Below, piece by piece: positions 33,351 through 43,169 of a stretch of DNA of 64,000 nucleotides. This DNA is from Deltaproteobacteria bacterium (GTDB lineage: Bacteria; Desulfobacterota; Syntrophorhabdia; Syntrophorhabdales; JANXAF01): the NCBI GenBank assembly GCA_026417175.1, contig JAOADT010000009.1:18967-82966 (forward strand), given 5' to 3'. The notes under the pieces are model-generated. The model did no database searches and was not told the origin of the DNA. It worked only from the letters and a program-made list of their open reading frames with translations. Positions within the stretch are counted from its first letter, which is position 1. Each line of letters begins with the position of its first letter. The position numbers and the translations under genes are program-made.

Positions 33351-34502
33351 ATGATTGAAAAGGCTCTAACTGGCGGAAAAAACTACTGGTTGTGGCTTGC
33401 CTTTTTATCTTCACTTACGTTTTTAGGTCTACTTAGTTATTTAAAACAGCTTGAAGTGGGACTCGGGATAACAGGAATGAGTAGGAATGTATCTTGGGGT
33501 CTCTACATCGCAAATTTTACTTTTTTTGTTGGCGTCGCTGCCTCTGCCGTTATGCTTGTTATTCCTTACTATCTGCATGGCAAAAATGAATATTCAAGAA
33601 TAATGATATTCGCTGAATTTTTGGCGGTTGTGTCAGTTTTTGTGGCCCTACTATTCGTTCTGGTAGATTTGGGTAGACCTGACAGACTTTTCAATGTAAT
33701 TCTATTCCCCTCTCCTAAATCCCTCCTATTTTGGGATATGTTGGTTCTAACAGGATATCTCATTTTGAATCTGATTCTAGGTTGGAAGGCCTGCGAAGCT
33801 GAAAAAAGGGAAATAGAGCAGCCATACTGGACAAAGATACTCGTTTATATTTCAATCCCCTGGGCGATAAGTATTCATACCGTTACGGCTTTTATATACT
33901 GTGGGCTTTCAGCCAGGCCATTTTGGTTTTCGGCACTTCTAGCACCGAGATTTCTCGCCACCGCTTTTGTGTCTGGACCTGCAATTCTTCTCATTTTTTG
34001 TCTTGCGTTAAAAAGATTCGCTGGTTTTGATCCTGGACAAAACGCTTTAGAAAATCTTAGAAAGACGGTAACCTATGCCCTTTCAGTTCATATTTTCTTT
34101 TTCTTAGTGGAATTTTTTACAGTTTTTTACAGTGATCATCCAGAACATGTAAAGCCTTTCCGATACATGCTTTTCGGATATGAAGGTCATTATCACCTTG
34201 TGGCTTTTTCGTGGATATCCCTTTTTGTAGCTGTCTTCTCCTTTTTTATTCTTATGTCTGGAAACTTCTTGTACAAACGGAAATTAGCATTTTTCATTCT
34301 TACCATGCTTATATTTGGCATATGGCTGGATAAGGGATTGATTTTAATGGTTGCTGGATTTAATCCTACTCCGGAAGTGGAATTAGAAAAATATATGCCC
34401 ACATTTCCAGAGACTATTATTACTATAGGTATTTGGTCATTAGGTACATTGACTTTAAGCCTTTTAACAAACATTGCATTGCAGATAAAAAAGTCTATAT
34501 GA
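33351..34502 (+). CDS. dsrP: DsrP, NrfD-like integral membrane subunit
   Basis: A 383-residue protein of the NrfD/PsrC family with about ten transmembrane helices, including NVSWGLYIANFTFFVGVAASAVM, FVLVDLGRPDR and the C-terminal ETIITIGIWSLGTL. It interacts with the quinone pool as part of the complex. It ends the dsr operon, only 44 nt before the start of an ABC permease gene. No clear terminator lies between them. Confidence 0.95.
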   Translation: MIEKALTGGKNYWLWLAFLSSLTFLGLLSYLKQLEVGLGITGMSRNVSWGLYIANFTFFVGVAASAVMLVIPYYLHGKNEYSRIMIFAEFLAVVSVFVALLFVLVDLGRPDRLFNVILFPSPKSLLFWDMLVLTGYLILNLILGWKACEAEKREIEQPYWTKILVYISIPWAISIHTVTAFIYCGLSARPFWFSALLAPRFLATAFVSGPAILLIFCLALKRFAGFDPGQNALENLRKTVTYALSVHIFFFLVEFFTVFYSDHPEHVKPFRYMLFGYEGHYHLVAFSWISLFVAVFSFFILMSGNFLYKRKLAFFILTMLIFGIWLDKGLILMVAGFNPTPEVELEKYMPTFPETIITIGIWSLGTLTLSLLTNIALQIKKSI

Positions 34503-34546
34503 GAAATTCCTAAATATTTTTGCAACATTTTTTCGAGAGGTTCTTA

Positions 34547-35395
34547 ATGAAAATGTGGAATTTATTAAAAGACCTTTGGCGCACAAAACTGGGAAAAATG
34601 GGGCTAATTATTCTTCTTCCCATGTTTGGATGCGCTATCTTTGCGCCTCTTGTTGCTACGCATAGTCCTTATGAACCTGATTTAAAAAATATACTTTCTC
34701 CACCTTCTTTTGATCACATTTTTGGCACTGACATGCTGGGTAGAGATGTATTTTCTAGAGTAATTTACGGAAGTAGAGTCTCTTTACTCGTAGGATTCGT
34801 TTCTGTTGGGATTTCTGTCTTTATAGGTGTTGTACTAGGTGCGATCTCTGGTTATTATGGTGGATTTGTTGACAATCTAGTAATGAGACTCGTGGATCTC
34901 ATGATGTGCTTTCCCACCTTTTTTCTGATTCTTGCAGTCATTGCATTTCTCGAGCCAAGCATTTGGAACATAATGGTCGTAATTGGGCTTACAAACTGGA
35001 TGGGTGTTGCGAGACTCGTTCGAGCTGAAATTCTAAGTTTAAAAACAAAAGATTTTGTGCTAGCTGCTAAGGCTATTGGGCTTTCCGAATTTAAAATAAT
35101 CTTCAGTCATATCCTGCCTAACGCCATGTCACCTGTATACGTTGTAGCTACATTTGGTATAGGCGGAGCAATCCTTACGGAATCAGCTTTAAGTTTCCTT
35201 GGTATTGGGGTCCAGCCGCCGACCCCAAGCTGGGGAAATATTTTAACCCAGGCAAAGGATTCAATAGAGGTAGCATGGTGGTTGAGCCTTTTCCCAGGTC
35301 TTGCCATATTCCTCACCGTTATTGGTTATAACCTCATCGGTGAGGGGTTGAGAGATATATTCGATCCCAAAAAACGGCTATCACATTTACGGTAA
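34547..35395 (+). CDS. DppC-type ABC transporter permease, orphan
   Basis: A peptide/nickel-type permease of about 282 residues. I start it at the ATG at 34547, where GAGAGG precedes it by 6 nt. It has an N-terminal helix, HIFGTDMLGRDVFSRVIYGSR (the DppC signature), several helices, and the EAA-like loop LAAKAIGLSEFKIIFSHILPNA. A working importer needs a DppB partner, ATPases and a binding protein; none is in the window. It lies directly after dsrP and may be cotranscribed with it. It converges with the TRAP gene 1 bp away. Confidence 0.88.
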   Translation: MKMWNLLKDLWRTKLGKMGLIILLPMFGCAIFAPLVATHSPYEPDLKNILSPPSFDHIFGTDMLGRDVFSRVIYGSRVSLLVGFVSVGISVFIGVVLGAISGYYGGFVDNLVMRLVDLMMCFPTFFLILAVIAFLEPSIWNIMVVIGLTNWMGVARLVRAEILSLKTKDFVLAAKAIGLSEFKIIFSHILPNAMSPVYVVATFGIGGAILTESALSFLGIGVQPPTPSWGNILTQAKDSIEVAWWLSLFPGLAIFLTVIGYNLIGEGLRDIFDPKKRLSHLR

Positions 35396-35396
35396 C

Positions 35397-36701
35397 CTAA
35401 ATATTGAAAAATCTAGATGGAAGCCACAAAACAATTTCAGGAAAAACAAAAAGTAAAATCCAAACCATAACAAGGGAAATAAGGAAAGGTAAAACTCCCT
35501 TATAAATCACTCCCATAGGGATCTTTGTTATATTTTTTACAACGAATACACAGATTGCCACGGGAGGAATGACGACGCCAATCATGGCTACTACGCCGAT
35601 TACTATCCCAAACCACAGAGGATGAAAACCCAGCTTCATTGCTACAGGGTAAAAGATTGGGGTAGCGAGTATCAGAAAAGCGAGGTCATCAATAAAAGAA
35701 CCCCCGAGCTCGTAAATAAGACATATAATTATCATTATGAGGTAACGATTCACATTGAGAGAGCCTACCCAGTCAGCAGCTATTTGTGGAATATTTGTCA
35801 CAGCTATGAAATGGCCAAAAACGGTTGAGCCATACACTAACATGAGTAACATGATTGCGGTACGCAAGGACTCTCTCAGCGACTGATAGTACTTTTTTAA
35901 AGTAATATCTTTCTTTAGCCATGCCAAAAGGAGTACCCCAAATGCACCTACTGATGCCGCCTCAGTAGGAGTGAAAAATCCTTCGGCGATTCCCCCTATA
36001 ATAAGCAGAAATACTACAAGTACCCAAAAGACCTCTGGCAGAGACTTTATCCTGTCTCTCCAATTATATTTTTCCGATCTTGGGGCTATTTTTGGATCGA
36101 TCTTCGCCCATACATAGATGATACCCATAAATAATGCAGCAATCAGCAATCCAGGGATAATCCCGGCCAAAAAAAGTTGACCAATGGATTGTTCCATCAC
36201 TATGCCCAAAATTATAAGGGTCACACTTGGAGGAATAATCACTCCAAGTGTTCCAACTATGGCAACCACACCTGCCGAAAGTTTTTCGCTGTACCCGAAT
36301 CTTCTCATCTCAGGTATAGCCACACTTGCAAATGTTGCTGACGTAGCCGCTGAAGAACCACATATAGTCTTAAATGCAGTTGCACCCAATACCGTAGCCA
36401 TAGCTAGCCCCCCTGGTACATGTCCTATAAATTTATGAGCAGCGTCATATAGACGGGCTGCGATACCTGCGTTAAATCCGATTTGCCCCATGAGGATAAA
36501 TAGTGGGAATACAGAGTAACCGTAATTGGTTATTACCTCAAAAAGATCGCGTGCTAAAAGGTTAGCCGCAGCTTGCAGTCCATTTGTGTAAGCAAAGCCT
36601 AAAAAACCTACCAAAGCCATTGCAAATCCAAGCTCTATACCTGTCGCAAAAAAGACTAAAAGAACACAAAGACCTAATAATCCGATATTTACTTCACTCA
36701 T
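35397..36701 (-). CDS. dctM: TRAP transporter large permease (DctM)
   Basis: A 434-residue membrane protein with about 12 helices. It has FPLFILMGQIGFNAGIAARLYDAAHKFIGHVPGGLAMATV and the conserved KTICGSSAATSATFASVAIPEMRRFGYSEKLSAGVVA. It is the Na+- or H+-driven permease of a tripartite uptake system for an organic anion. It overlaps dctQ by 8 nt, and the order P-Q-M is standard. Confidence 0.95.
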   Translation of the reverse strand: MSEVNIGLLGLCVLLVFFATGIELGFAMALVGFLGFAYTNGLQAAANLLARDLFEVITNYGYSVFPLFILMGQIGFNAGIAARLYDAAHKFIGHVPGGLAMATVLGATAFKTICGSSAATSATFASVAIPEMRRFGYSEKLSAGVVAIVGTLGVIIPPSVTLIILGIVMEQSIGQLFLAGIIPGLLIAALFMGIIYVWAKIDPKIAPRSEKYNWRDRIKSLPEVFWVLVVFLLIIGGIAEGFFTPTEAASVGAFGVLLLAWLKKDITLKKYYQSLRESLRTAIMLLMLVYGSTVFGHFIAVTNIPQIAADWVGSLNVNRYLIMIIICLIYELGGSFIDDLAFLILATPIFYPVAMKLGFHPLWFGIVIGVVAMIGVVIPPVAICVFVVKNITKIPMGVIYKGVLPFLISLVMVWILLFVFPEIVLWLPSRFFNI

Positions 36702-37167
36702 CTTTTCTTCTCCAGATAAAAATCATTTCCCGTATAAGAATAGCGCATTGCACAAAAGCGCAAATTGCAACGATGTACGCAAATGGGTAAAATGGAATTC
36801 GGATAGTGGCTGTTACCTCTTTTGCGGCTTTGTAAACCCTTCCTACTTCTAAAAGATACACTCCCGCTATTAGAAACAGGAAAATCGCGCAAAGTCTCGT
36901 AGCGGTATTAAGGATTTTTTTTCCTTTTTCTCCAAGTCTTTCTATCACAAACTCCATGTAAACATGACCTCTTTCAGCCGTGACCTGGGGGAGGCCCATT
37001 GCCACAACTAGAGCCAAAAGAAGCGAAACCATCTCGTATGTTCCAATAATGGGCATCCCCACCGCTCTCAAAATCACGTCCGAAAAGGTGAGAAACATCA
37101 TGAACGTTAAGGCAAATCCTGCCACTAGACTTATGAACTTGCTCGCAATGACTAACATCCTATCCAT
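36694..37167 (-). CDS. dctQ: TRAP transporter small permease (DctQ)
   Basis: A 157-residue protein with four predicted helices. The first carries FSDVILRAVGMPIIGTYEMVSLLLALVVAMGLP and is followed by RGHVYMEFVIE, a usual DctQ pattern. It joins DctM in the membrane. Confidence 0.93.
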   Translation of the reverse strand: MDRMLVIASKFISLVAGFALTFMMFLTFSDVILRAVGMPIIGTYEMVSLLLALVVAMGLPQVTAERGHVYMEFVIERLGEKGKKILNTATRLCAIFLFLIAGVYLLEVGRVYKAAKEVTATIRIPFYPFAYIVAICAFVQCAILIREMIFIWRRKDE

Positions 37168-37190
37168 TTCTTACCGTCATATTTCAATTT

Positions 37191-38240
37191 TTAGAAAGGA
37201 GAAGGTATGTTTCTTGCCTTCTCTTCTTTCTTCCAATATTCAATCCGATCTTTTATGAATTTAATCCATGTGTCTACATCTGACTCCTTGAAACCTTTCT
37301 CAACCATGCCCTTTTTGTACTCGGCTATTACGGGCTCTACAGCCTTTGCCCACCTTTTTGCCTCATCTTCTGAAAGATCTATAATCTGTCCACCCTGGGC
37401 CTTAAATACTTCTATTCCCTCTAAATCCATCTGATTCCATAGTCTTGCCTGTCTTTCTTTCGCCTCGAGTGCAACTTCTGTCATTATTTTCTGTACATCA
37501 GCTGGCAACTGATCCCATTTTTTCTTGTTAATTACAAAATAAAAGGTTATGGTGGTACCTACTCTCCAAGTGGATGTGACATACTTTACAACCTCTGCAA
37601 ACTTCCAGTATTTAAGAGTCGAATAATCTACACTGACTCCGTCTATGACACCTCGTCTTAAAGACTCATACACGTCTGGCATGGCAAGAGGAACAGGAAC
37701 AGCTCCAAGATATTTAAAAACGTCTGCGAGCTGTCCAGTAGCTCTTATTTTTAAACCTTTTAGATCATCCAGTGTTTTTACAGGTTTTTTTGTTGTTTGA
37801 AGAATTAAAGCACCAGCGGGAGTAACGTAAAGGACCTGCACATCCTCGAATTCCTTAGGCTTGAACCTATTGTAAAAGTCCATACATACCTGGGTATTTA
37901 CCCATCCACTAGGGAAACCTAAAGGAAGATCGAAAACCTCCATTACTGGAAATCTTCCTCTAGTATACTGAATGTGGGAGAGTCCCAAGTCAGCTATACC
38001 AGAAAGTATACCGTCATACATTTTTACTGGGGAAAGAAGTGTTCCACCCGGATAGTAAGCTATTTCTACCCTGCCATTCGTTCTCTTTTTCACCTCGTCA
38101 CAAAACCAGCCAGTAAGTAAAGACATTGCATGAGTCGTGGGAAGATAATTCGCTGCCTTTAACTTAATAACATCTGCTTTCGCAGCCGAAAAACTAAAAA
38201 GAACCATAATAGCTACAACGATTAACCATCTAAATTTCAT
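37191..38240 (-). CDS. dctP: TRAP transporter solute-binding protein (DctP family)
   Basis: A 349-residue periplasmic protein with a signal peptide of about 22 residues (MKFRWLIVVAIMVLFSFSAAKA). The DctP core follows: NYLPTTHAM, YYPGGTLLSP, DDLKGLKIRATG with the Arg that binds substrate carboxylate, and PDVYESLRRGVIDGVS. The substrate is probably an organic acid. AGGAGG lies 6 nt before the ATG. It begins the TRAP operon. Confidence 0.94.
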   Translation of the reverse strand: MKFRWLIVVAIMVLFSFSAAKADVIKLKAANYLPTTHAMSLLTGWFCDEVKKRTNGRVEIAYYPGGTLLSPVKMYDGILSGIADLGLSHIQYTRGRFPVMEVFDLPLGFPSGWVNTQVCMDFYNRFKPKEFEDVQVLYVTPAGALILQTTKKPVKTLDDLKGLKIRATGQLADVFKYLGAVPVPLAMPDVYESLRRGVIDGVSVDYSTLKYWKFAEVVKYVTSTWRVGTTITFYFVINKKKWDQLPADVQKIMTEVALEAKERQARLWNQMDLEGIEVFKAQGGQIIDLSEDEAKRWAKAVEPVIAEYKKGMVEKGFKESDVDTWIKFIKDRIEYWKKEEKARNIPSPF

Positions 38241-38427
38241 AATCCAACCTCCTGAAGAATTTTAAGCTTTCTATTACATCACTGAGTAATTTGTCAAGCT
38301 AATTCTAAATCTGCAATTAACAAAACTTCTACACCATTTAACCGCTTAAATTCACTTTTTCTAGTGGATGAGATCTCAATATAATTTTAAAGATAATTTT
38401 AAAGCCCACACAGTAAAGGGACAACTG

Positions 38428-40746
38428 TTACCGATAATCCATTACCGTTGATGTTAGACATACCTTGAGGACCTGTTCAAGATCCGTCTCTCCTCGTAAG
38501 ACCTTAGCTATACCGTCCATAAGGAGAGTGCGCATCCCTTCTTCCAAAGCAATCTCTTTAACCTCATCGGAGTGACGTTTATTCTTTATAGCTTCTTTTA
38601 TCTTCTTCGTACCCGTAAGAAGTTCATGAATGGCAAGTCTTCCACGATATCCTGTCCCGTTGCAAGCGTTACACCCTGCCTTCCTGTAAAGTAGTAGATC
38701 GTTATGGTAAGAGGGCATTCCATGCTTTTTCCACCAGTCCGCATTGTAGTAATATACCATACGTTCAAACTCGTCCTGTGAAGGATGATACGGATATTTA
38801 CACCTATCACATAACCTTCTTGCCAAACGCTGTGCCAATATCCCTAAAAGTGCATCAGCAAAGTTTATAGGATCTATCCCCATCTCTATAAGCCTCTGGA
38901 TCGTCTCCGGCGCACTATTAGTATGAAGTGTACTTAGAACGAGGTGCCCGGTAAGGGATGCTTCTATTGCGGTTTTAGCCGTTTCAAAATCTCTCATCTC
39001 ACCTACCATAATAACATCAGGGTCCGCACGTAAGAACGATCTAAGTACTTCCGCAAACGTAACTCCTATTTTCGGGTTTACCTGGACCTGTCTAAGCCCG
39101 GGTTGTACTATTTCAACAGGATCTTCCACGGTCCAGATTTTTCTCTCTGCAGTGTTTATCTGACTTAAAGCAGAATGTAAGGTGGTTGTCTTTCCAGACC
39201 CAGTTGGGCCAACACAAAGAATAATGCCATATGGATGTTCAAGAAGTTTTTTGAACAATTCCAGATTATGTGAAGAAAATCCCATACTTTCCAGCGGTAA
39301 CGGTTTCGCCAAAGAAAGGATTCGTAGGACCGCATCTTCGTTACCGCCGACCGTCGGTGTTACCTCCAGCCGATACTCGATTTTTCTATCTTGATATTTG
39401 ATTAGTATCTTTCCGCTTTGTGGCTTTCTGTGTTCCGTAATATCCAAATTTGCCATTATCTTCAAACGTGATATAAGTGCCTTCCTGTAGCTACTCGGTA
39501 TCTGATGAGCAATCCTTAGTATTCCATCAATCCTATATCTTATTGTGAACGGATAATCCCCGAATCCAGGTTCTAAATGTATATCAGAAGCCTCCTTATT
39601 GTAAGCATCTATTAACAACTTGTTTGCGAGATTCACTATTTTAGAATCAGACTCACTAATGGACAGTATCTCCTCTTCTTTCTCAACCTCTTCATCCCCA
39701 ATAAGAACAAAATCTTCTATTGTCTGATCGGAATATGGAATGCGATTTGGATAGTATCGTTGTATGGCTTCTTCTATTTGTCGTCTTGTTGTGGCGACAA
39801 GTTCCACTCTCCTACCAGAGTAAAAACGAAGATAATCATAAATTGAATAATCAGTGGGATCACAAGTTGCTACAACTAATTTTGTTCCATCGTCCAAAAT
39901 AGGAAAAATTTTTAACTGCTGAGAAATTTCAAAAGGAACTGTCTCTAAAGCTTTCGGATTTGGTATCTCATTATTCAAATCAACAGTTGGCATGTAAAAT
40001 TTCTTTGCTAGAACTCTGATCAGCTGATCTTCAGTAATGAAACCTTTTTCTATGAGAAGCTCTCCGAGCTTTTTCTTCTTACCCTTTTCTTGTTCCGCAA
40101 GTGCGTGTTCCAATTGCTCCCGTGTTATGACCCCCTCTTCTATCAAAAGCTCCCCCACTGGTATGCGAGGATGCCGACCCTCCATTTTGGCCTTTAAAAT
40201 CTTTTCCTCTATAGCGGTCTGAGATACGGGTGTTTGTTCTGATATTATTTCCCCTATCTTCTTTTCTCTCAGTTTCTTTTGTTCTATAAGCGCTTCTTCC
40301 AATGTTTTAGTCTCGATCATTCCGTCAGCCACGAGTATCTGACCTACTGGCTTAAGTTCACACCACGATTTAATTCCCCAGCGCGCAAAAAGTATCAGGG
40401 AATATGGAGACCTGGGATCAACTGGTATTGCAAAGAACGCATTATCCTTCATTTCATGTTTGAAAATTTTGACCCTGTAAAGACCACCTGTAATGGTAGT
40501 AACATCTACAGAAGTAAGTGCTTCAAGTGGGATTTCTAATTCGATCTTGTCTAAAATCCCGATAAAACAAATTTCGTTAAGAGAGTACTTTTGAAGAATC
40601 CGAACTGGCTCAAAAAGTACAGTAATCGTTTCTATTCGCCCATGGAGATTCTCCAATAATATCACCCGAATAGTCCTACCGTCCAAAAATTCTATTTCGG
40701 CGTGTTTATTTTTTGTCTGCAAATATTCTAAAAATTGATCCTCCAT
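38428..40746 (-). CDS. Type II secretion/type IV pilus assembly ATPase (GspE/PilB family)
   Basis: A 772-residue ATPase. The N-terminal part (about 1-130) is a PilZ-like or unknown domain. Two MshEN-type segments (VGELLIEEGVITREQL and LGELLIEKGFITEDQL) may bind c-di-GMP. The ATPase core has Walker A GPTGSGKTTTLHSAL, the Asp box, SLTGHLVLSTLHTN, and the C-terminal zinc tetracysteine CDRC/CNAC. No pilin, PilC or secretin gene is adjacent, so it is an orphan here. The start has no clear Shine-Dalgarno. Confidence 0.92.
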   Translation of the reverse strand: MEDQFLEYLQTKNKHAEIEFLDGRTIRVILLENLHGRIETITVLFEPVRILQKYSLNEICFIGILDKIELEIPLEALTSVDVTTITGGLYRVKIFKHEMKDNAFFAIPVDPRSPYSLILFARWGIKSWCELKPVGQILVADGMIETKTLEEALIEQKKLREKKIGEIISEQTPVSQTAIEEKILKAKMEGRHPRIPVGELLIEEGVITREQLEHALAEQEKGKKKKLGELLIEKGFITEDQLIRVLAKKFYMPTVDLNNEIPNPKALETVPFEISQQLKIFPILDDGTKLVVATCDPTDYSIYDYLRFYSGRRVELVATTRRQIEEAIQRYYPNRIPYSDQTIEDFVLIGDEEVEKEEEILSISESDSKIVNLANKLLIDAYNKEASDIHLEPGFGDYPFTIRYRIDGILRIAHQIPSSYRKALISRLKIMANLDITEHRKPQSGKILIKYQDRKIEYRLEVTPTVGGNEDAVLRILSLAKPLPLESMGFSSHNLELFKKLLEHPYGIILCVGPTGSGKTTTLHSALSQINTAERKIWTVEDPVEIVQPGLRQVQVNPKIGVTFAEVLRSFLRADPDVIMVGEMRDFETAKTAIEASLTGHLVLSTLHTNSAPETIQRLIEMGIDPINFADALLGILAQRLARRLCDRCKYPYHPSQDEFERMVYYYNADWWKKHGMPSYHNDLLLYRKAGCNACNGTGYRGRLAIHELLTGTKKIKEAIKNKRHSDEVKEIALEEGMRTLLMDGIAKVLRGETDLEQVLKVCLTSTVMDYR

Positions 40747-40967
40747 AATTTTTTCCGTTTAACGAATTCTTTTTTCCTTACCTCGCCTAAGGGAAACTGT
40801 GAAAAAATAGAGTACACCAAACACTTCCTGATCACGCGATTTGATCCCCCCAATCACCAAAACTATCTACCAAGCAAGATAAAAAATGTCAACAGAAGTC
40901 AAATTCTCTGGTTCCTCTTTACGAACTTTTCTTTAAAAATCAAAGCTTATTTACAAAATTGATACTC

Positions 40968-42224
40968 TTACTTTGTATAAGAGATATCTTTAATAAGGTA
41001 TTCTAGATCATTTGGATACGATTTTTGCTCTCCCGTTTTCATATTTCGTAACGAAACAATGTTATTTTTTATCTCTTCCTCTCCAACTATTATCGCGTAA
41101 TCAGCATTTAATGCATGCGCATATCTCATTTGCGACTTCAAAGATTTAGAATCGGGATCGTAGAATACACGGATATTACTTTTTACAAACTGCTTGACTA
41201 ATCTAAAAAGATGCTCCCTTGCCTTGTCGTCCACAAAAGCTATAAATACTGTAAGGTTTTCTTTGGGGTTACCTGTGTTTACAATCAGAGATAAACGTTC
41301 AAGTCCTATAGCGAACCCTATTCCGGGCACATCAGGGCCACCCATTTCCTTCACAAGTCCATCATACCTTCCACCAGCTATAAAAGCATTCTGGGCACCG
41401 AGAGCAGAGGATTTCACTTCAAAAACAGTTTTTGTATAGTAATCTAGCCCTCTTACAAGTCTCTCATTATGTTTCACTTTTACTTCGAACTTTATAAGAT
41501 AATTTAAGAACTTGTTGAAATGTATCTTGCATTCTTCGCAAAGGTTTTCAAAAAGTAATGGCGAATCTTTAGTCAAAAAAAGACATTCATCTTTTTTACA
41601 ATCAAAAATTCTTAGAGGATTCCTTCTGGCTCTCGTCTTACAGTCTTCGCAAAGGTGGTCTAATTTTTTTTCGATATAGCTTAAAAATACCTCCTTAAAT
41701 TTTTTCCTGCATTCCCAGCATCCAACTGTGTTAACTTCGATTTCAAAATTTTTTACCTTTAATTCATCAAGTATGAGGCTTATCAACCAAAGAAGTTCCG
41801 CATCTATCAAAGGACCCTTTGATCCGAAAACTTCCACATCTATCTGGTTGAACTCTCTAAATCTTCCTTTTTGAGGTCTTTCGTGTCTAAACATGCTACC
41901 AATGGTGAAAAGCTTCGTGATTCTCTGAGTTGCGAACAATGATGCTTCGATATACGCTCGAACTACTCCTGCCGTTGCCTCTGGTCTTAATGTAACAGAA
42001 TCACCTGACGGGTCGTGAAACGTAAACATTTCCTTTTGAACTATGTCTGTGGTTTCACCTATGCTTCTTACGAAGAGCTCAGTTTTCTCTAAAATTGGAA
42101 CTTTTAATTCATCAAAACCAAGAAGATTAAGATACTTTCTCGCGACTTCTTCAATTTTTCTGAGCTTTTCAAGCTCATCCTTCCAGATGTCTCTAAATCC
42201 CCTAAGCCTGCTTATTTTATCCAT
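40968..42224 (-). CDS. hisS: Histidyl-tRNA synthetase
   Basis: A 418-residue class II synthetase with the N-terminal RGFRDIWKDE, class II motif 2 FRHERPQKGRFREFNQIDVE, the HisRS signatures RGLDYYTKTVFEV and AGGRYDGLVKEMGG, and motif 3 GIGFAIGLERL. A C-terminal anticodon-binding domain (about 325-410) has YDPDSKSLKSQMRYA. A zinc-like Cys cluster insertion lies at about 190-230 (CEDCK, CKKDEC, CEECK). Length is normal for bacteria. Confidence 0.96.
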   Translation of the reverse strand: MDKISRLRGFRDIWKDELEKLRKIEEVARKYLNLLGFDELKVPILEKTELFVRSIGETTDIVQKEMFTFHDPSGDSVTLRPEATAGVVRAYIEASLFATQRITKLFTIGSMFRHERPQKGRFREFNQIDVEVFGSKGPLIDAELLWLISLILDELKVKNFEIEVNTVGCWECRKKFKEVFLSYIEKKLDHLCEDCKTRARRNPLRIFDCKKDECLFLTKDSPLLFENLCEECKIHFNKFLNYLIKFEVKVKHNERLVRGLDYYTKTVFEVKSSALGAQNAFIAGGRYDGLVKEMGGPDVPGIGFAIGLERLSLIVNTGNPKENLTVFIAFVDDKAREHLFRLVKQFVKSNIRVFYDPDSKSLKSQMRYAHALNADYAIIVGEEEIKNNIVSLRNMKTGEQKSYPNDLEYLIKDISYTK

Positions 42225-42524
42225 TTTAGGTATCCGCTATAAGTTATTTTCGTTGCATCCTATAAGGTCTTTATACGTCTCAGATCTTTTCGGGTACAAA
42301 TTACGGGTTCACTATCTCTACTCTACTGAACCATAAAATGTCAAGCTCTGTGTCTTCCACCTCAACTAATTTTTTATTTTCCTTTTATCTTTACAAACTT
42401 GCTCTGAAATGCTCTCTTATAACCTGTAATTCCAGTGACTTTACCCACGTATTGCAATATTAAAAAAGGATATTGGGACATTTAAATGTTTCTTTGCTAA
42501 CGTAATTGTCGTCATATTTTCTTT
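42225..42524. promoter_or_regulatory. Control region upstream of hisS; remainder without recognised features
   Basis: On the minus strand TTGACA (42339-42344) and TAGAGA (42315-42320), spaced 18 bp, could be the hisS promoter. A perfect inverted repeat, GGTTCA (42306-42311) and TGAACC (42327-42332), overlaps the -10 region. The rest of this 300-bp stretch shows no ORF, tRNA or terminator that I can support. Confidence 0.4.
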
Positions 42525-43169
42525 CTAAAATCGTGCTACCCCTTTACCTATTGATCTTATGAGTCTCCAAACCACGATTTCCGTTAAAACTGCAATATCC
42601 TCTGCGCAAAGATAGTCAGTGACGTTCTTATCAAAAAGTATATTTCCGTTAGCAGGAATATCCTCGTCGCCTTTCCAAAGGATTATGTACATCTTAACCA
42701 AAGGTAAAGGGTAAAGGGAAATAGAGGTATCACCGTATCTTTCTTTTTGAGCACCCAAGGGCTCAGAAACCTCAATAAGTAGCTCTGGTTTGTCGGAAAA
42801 ATATTTGATCATAGGTTCAACAGTTCTTTTGTGAAAAACGGGAAAATAGAATTTTCCACCCTCAATCTGGGCATAGGTTATAAGTTTTCCCGAAGGGGGT
42901 GAACCTTTCGCGTCTACTAGATAGTGAAGAAGAATTATTTTATCTCTCAGCTGAAGACTATCTTTGTTGTCTTTATCCAATATAGCACCTGTTCTCAAAT
43001 TAACGTAGTAAGGAGAATTTAAATACTCTATTTGTATCGTCTCATTATCGAATATTTGGGCCCCAGTTCTTTCACATACGCCATTAGGATCTAAAGCCTT
43101 AAGTTTATCAGCTGCAATTCTCACTGCGAGTCCGAAGGCTTCCTCAGTTATGTTCTCATACAATATCAT
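42525..43169 (-). CDS. DUF3786 protein at the end of the Wood-Ljungdahl operon
   Basis: A 214-residue protein that looks like the DUF3786 family: LILHYLVDAKGSPPSGKLITYAQIEGGKFYFPVF, LPLVKMYIILWKGDEDIPANGNILFD, and DIAVLTEIVVWRLI. No catalytic motif is clear and function is unknown. It overlaps the upstream CooC gene by 14 nt and is the last gene of the CODH/ACS operon. A role in cofactor or metal-site maturation is inferred from that position only. Confidence 0.8.
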   Translation of the reverse strand: MILYENITEEAFGLAVRIAADKLKALDPNGVCERTGAQIFDNETIQIEYLNSPYYVNLRTGAILDKDNKDSLQLRDKIILLHYLVDAKGSPPSGKLITYAQIEGGKFYFPVFHKRTVEPMIKYFSDKPELLIEVSEPLGAQKERYGDTSISLYPLPLVKMYIILWKGDEDIPANGNILFDKNVTDYLCAEDIAVLTEIVVWRLIRSIGKGVARF

